NCBI GenBank assembly: GCA_910589385.1
Contig: CAJUTU010000050.1
Location: 1-23,323 of the forward strand
Source: an uncultured Lachnospiraceae bacterium
GTDB taxonomy: Bacteria; Bacillota; Clostridia; Lachnospirales; Lachnospiraceae
Direction of reading: 5' to 3'
DNA length: 23,323 nucleotides
Both the position numbers and the translations under genes were made by a program. Shown here piece after piece: positions 22,153-23,323 of the stretch. A model generated the notes under the pieces. That model made no database searches. It saw only the letters and a program-made list of their open reading frames with translations, and was not told the DNA's origin. Positions within the stretch are counted from its first letter, which is position 1; each line of letters begins with the position of its first letter.

Positions 22153-22254
22153 TTCAAAAAGAGCGAAGCAGGAACTCTTACAAAAGAAATGACTCAGCAT
22201 ATCGAGGCATTGGATATGGCTGCAATCGTTTCTACACTGCTCTTTAATAGTTAA
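22153..22254 (+). pseudogene. Short coding remnant, family unknown
   Basis: The frame FKKSEAGTLTKEMTQHIEAL... ends LLFNS before TAA. It has protein-like composition but an in-frame stop just upstream (22144-22146) and no start. It looks like the C-terminal end of a lost gene between the helicase and the truncated regulator. I cannot name its family. Confidence 0.3.
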
Positions 22255-22302
22255 CGAGGTTGATTGATATGTCAAAAAGAGTATTCTGGAAAAGGAGCAG
22301 AA

Positions 22303-22824
22303 ATGGCATACAGGATATTGATTATTGATGATGACACCGAACTTCTCAAAATGCTGAAAACATATTTTGAGATAAAAAAATATGAAATCATTATGGCAGA
22401 GAATGGATTAGAGGGGTTAGACAGAATAAAGCTACAGCCAGATATTATATTGCTGGATGTAAATATGCAGGGCATTGACGGGATAGAAGTATGCAAGAGG
22501 ATACGGGATAAAGTGGCCTGCCCTATTTTATTTTTGACTGCACGGGTAGAAGAACAGGACGTTGTGAATGGGATTTCTTCAAGAGGCGATGATTATATTT
22601 TAAAGCCGTTTAGTTTAAGGGAGCTTGATGCAAGAATTATGGCGCATCTGAAACGAGAAATGCGGCGCAAGGAAAAGACAGAATGCTGCTTTCAAGGCGA
22701 GTTGTCTATTGATTATCAGGCAAAGACCGTGCAGATTCACACAGATTATCTGGAGCTGACAAAATTAGAATATGGAATTATCGAATTTTTGACTATGAAT
22801 CCGGGGATGGTCTTTGAAAAATTC
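22303..22824 (+). pseudogene. OmpR-family response regulator, 3'-truncated
   Basis: AGGAG precedes the ATG by 6 bases. The receiver domain is complete (LIIDDD, IILLDVNMQGIDG with the phosphoacceptor D, LFLTARVEEQD, YILKPFSLRELDARI), and the winged helix begins correctly (LELTKLEYGIIEFLTMNPGMVFEKF). From codon 175 on, the expected recognition helix and hairpin are replaced by unrelated sequence (WWPPYFAVSFF...), and the frame runs on to 22992 without meaning. DNA binding would be lost. The junction suggests a deletion that removed the regulator's end and whatever lay between it and the ABC tail that follows. Confidence 0.75.
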
Positions 22825-22832
22825 TTTTATAT

Positions 22833-23248
22833 ATGGTGGCCGCCTTATTTTGCAGTTTCTTTCTTTCGGCAGTTATTGCCAGAATTGCCGAACGGACACA
22901 GATGCATATCTGGTGGAATTATGTGGATGAAAAAGCATATTTTGAAGCAGTGGAAAATTTGGCAGCTGCCTGCAACCAGCTTGCAGTTATGAAAAATGGG
23001 AAATTTCTTTATTCAGGAAACATGAGAGAACTGTTGGAACAGGCAAAAGGCCATGTCTGGCTTTGCAAAGTAAAAGAGGAAGGGATGGCGAGGGATCTGG
23101 AAAAAAATATCATGTTTCATTGAAACAGTATGTAGGGGACGAATTACAAATGAAATTAATCAGTGAAGTACCGCCCCGAATTGAATGTAGTCCTTGTGAA
23201 GCAACGCTTGAGGATGCTTACATTTATATTGCAAACAAAGAAGCGTAA
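22833..23248 (+). pseudogene. Decayed ABC transporter fragment (ATPase C-terminal tail)
   Basis: From about 22960 the sequence reads AACNQLAVMKNGKFLYSGNMRELL, the post-switch segment of a BcrA-like ATPase, and the final residues CEATLEDAYIYIANKEA match the usual C-terminal end. Between them a run of seven A residues near 23100 shifts the frame (DLEKNIMFH stop in one frame; KKYHVSLKQYVGDELQMKLI in the next). The Walker A, signature and Walker B regions are absent. The first 40 codons (MVAALFCSFFLSAVIARIAE...) look membrane-like and may come from a third gene. Non-functional. Confidence 0.65.
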
Positions 23249-23323
23249 TAGTAATAATCTTGTACAGCATCGTAACTATTCAGCACCCCATTTAGGGTAC
23301 ATTGATTTTTGTGCAAAACGTAG
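23249..23323. other. Window end, nothing recognised
   Basis: The 75 bases after the last pseudogene stop contain no ORF, hairpin or promoter that I can support. They may start another mobile element. Confidence 0.3.

Noticed and set aside
1..23323. CRISPR array, tRNA, rRNA or riboswitch
   Set aside because: No regularly spaced short repeats, no tRNA cloverleaf and no conserved riboswitch core were seen on reading both strands.

Overview
The window looks like an accessory region of a gut Firmicute, most likely a Lachnospiraceae/Clostridia genome. This is inferred from moderate-to-low GC, strong AGGAGG-type ribosome binding sites, GHKL/LytTR two-component pairs, a HelD-like helicase, a MATE pump and IS3/IS66 debris. 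No 16S rRNA or other marker gene is present, so the assignment is only contextual.

Layout. Positions 1-1467 hold an IS3-family (IS150-like) element with terminal inverted repeats, an orfA/orfB pair joined by a -1 slippery A7 run, and a long hairpin at its 3' end. Its left end abuts an inverted scrap of a related transposase. Positions 1564-4709 are a minus-strand operon: OmpR-type regulator, HAMP histidine kinase, then a secreted or anchored protein with three PepSY-like repeats, with a clear promoter at one end and a terminator at the other. A truncated IS66 TnpA (4808-5182) and about 400 bp of low-content DNA follow. Positions 5512-10700 are a plus-strand module: a two-FtsX-domain permease, its ATPase, an OmpR-type regulator and a histidine kinase, the usual layout of a peptide-antibiotic sensing and detoxification (Bce-like) system.

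Positions 10744-16227 are the most interesting part. An ABC-2 permease and a BcrA-like ATPase lie 3 kb apart on the plus strand. Between them, in opposite orientation, sit two tandem GHKL (AgrC-like) kinases that share a perfectly identical 651-bp stretch but have diverged sensor halves. A LytTR response regulator follows. The permease and ATPase promoters carry the same pair of 9-bp direct repeats, 21 bp apart and at the same distance from a TATAAT box without a -35, so the two ABC halves are probably co-activated by the LytTR regulator. No AgrB/AgrD-like genes are visible, so this looks more like a two-receptor peptide-sensing/export or immunity module than an Agr quorum-sensing locus.

Positions 16339-18608 hold a MerR-type regulator divergent from a MATE exporter, with a textbook MerR operator (19-bp spacer, dyad). 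Positions 18942-22127 encode a HelD-like UvrD-family helicase whose reading frame continues into a GH31-type N-terminal (galactose-mutarotase-like) domain with no catalytic barrel, preceded by a 30-codon overlapping ORF and a hairpin. The last 1.1 kb is decayed: a truncated OmpR regulator runs into the frameshifted tail of an ABC ATPase.

Coordinates were read by eye. Alignments were counted by hand, and no database search was possible.
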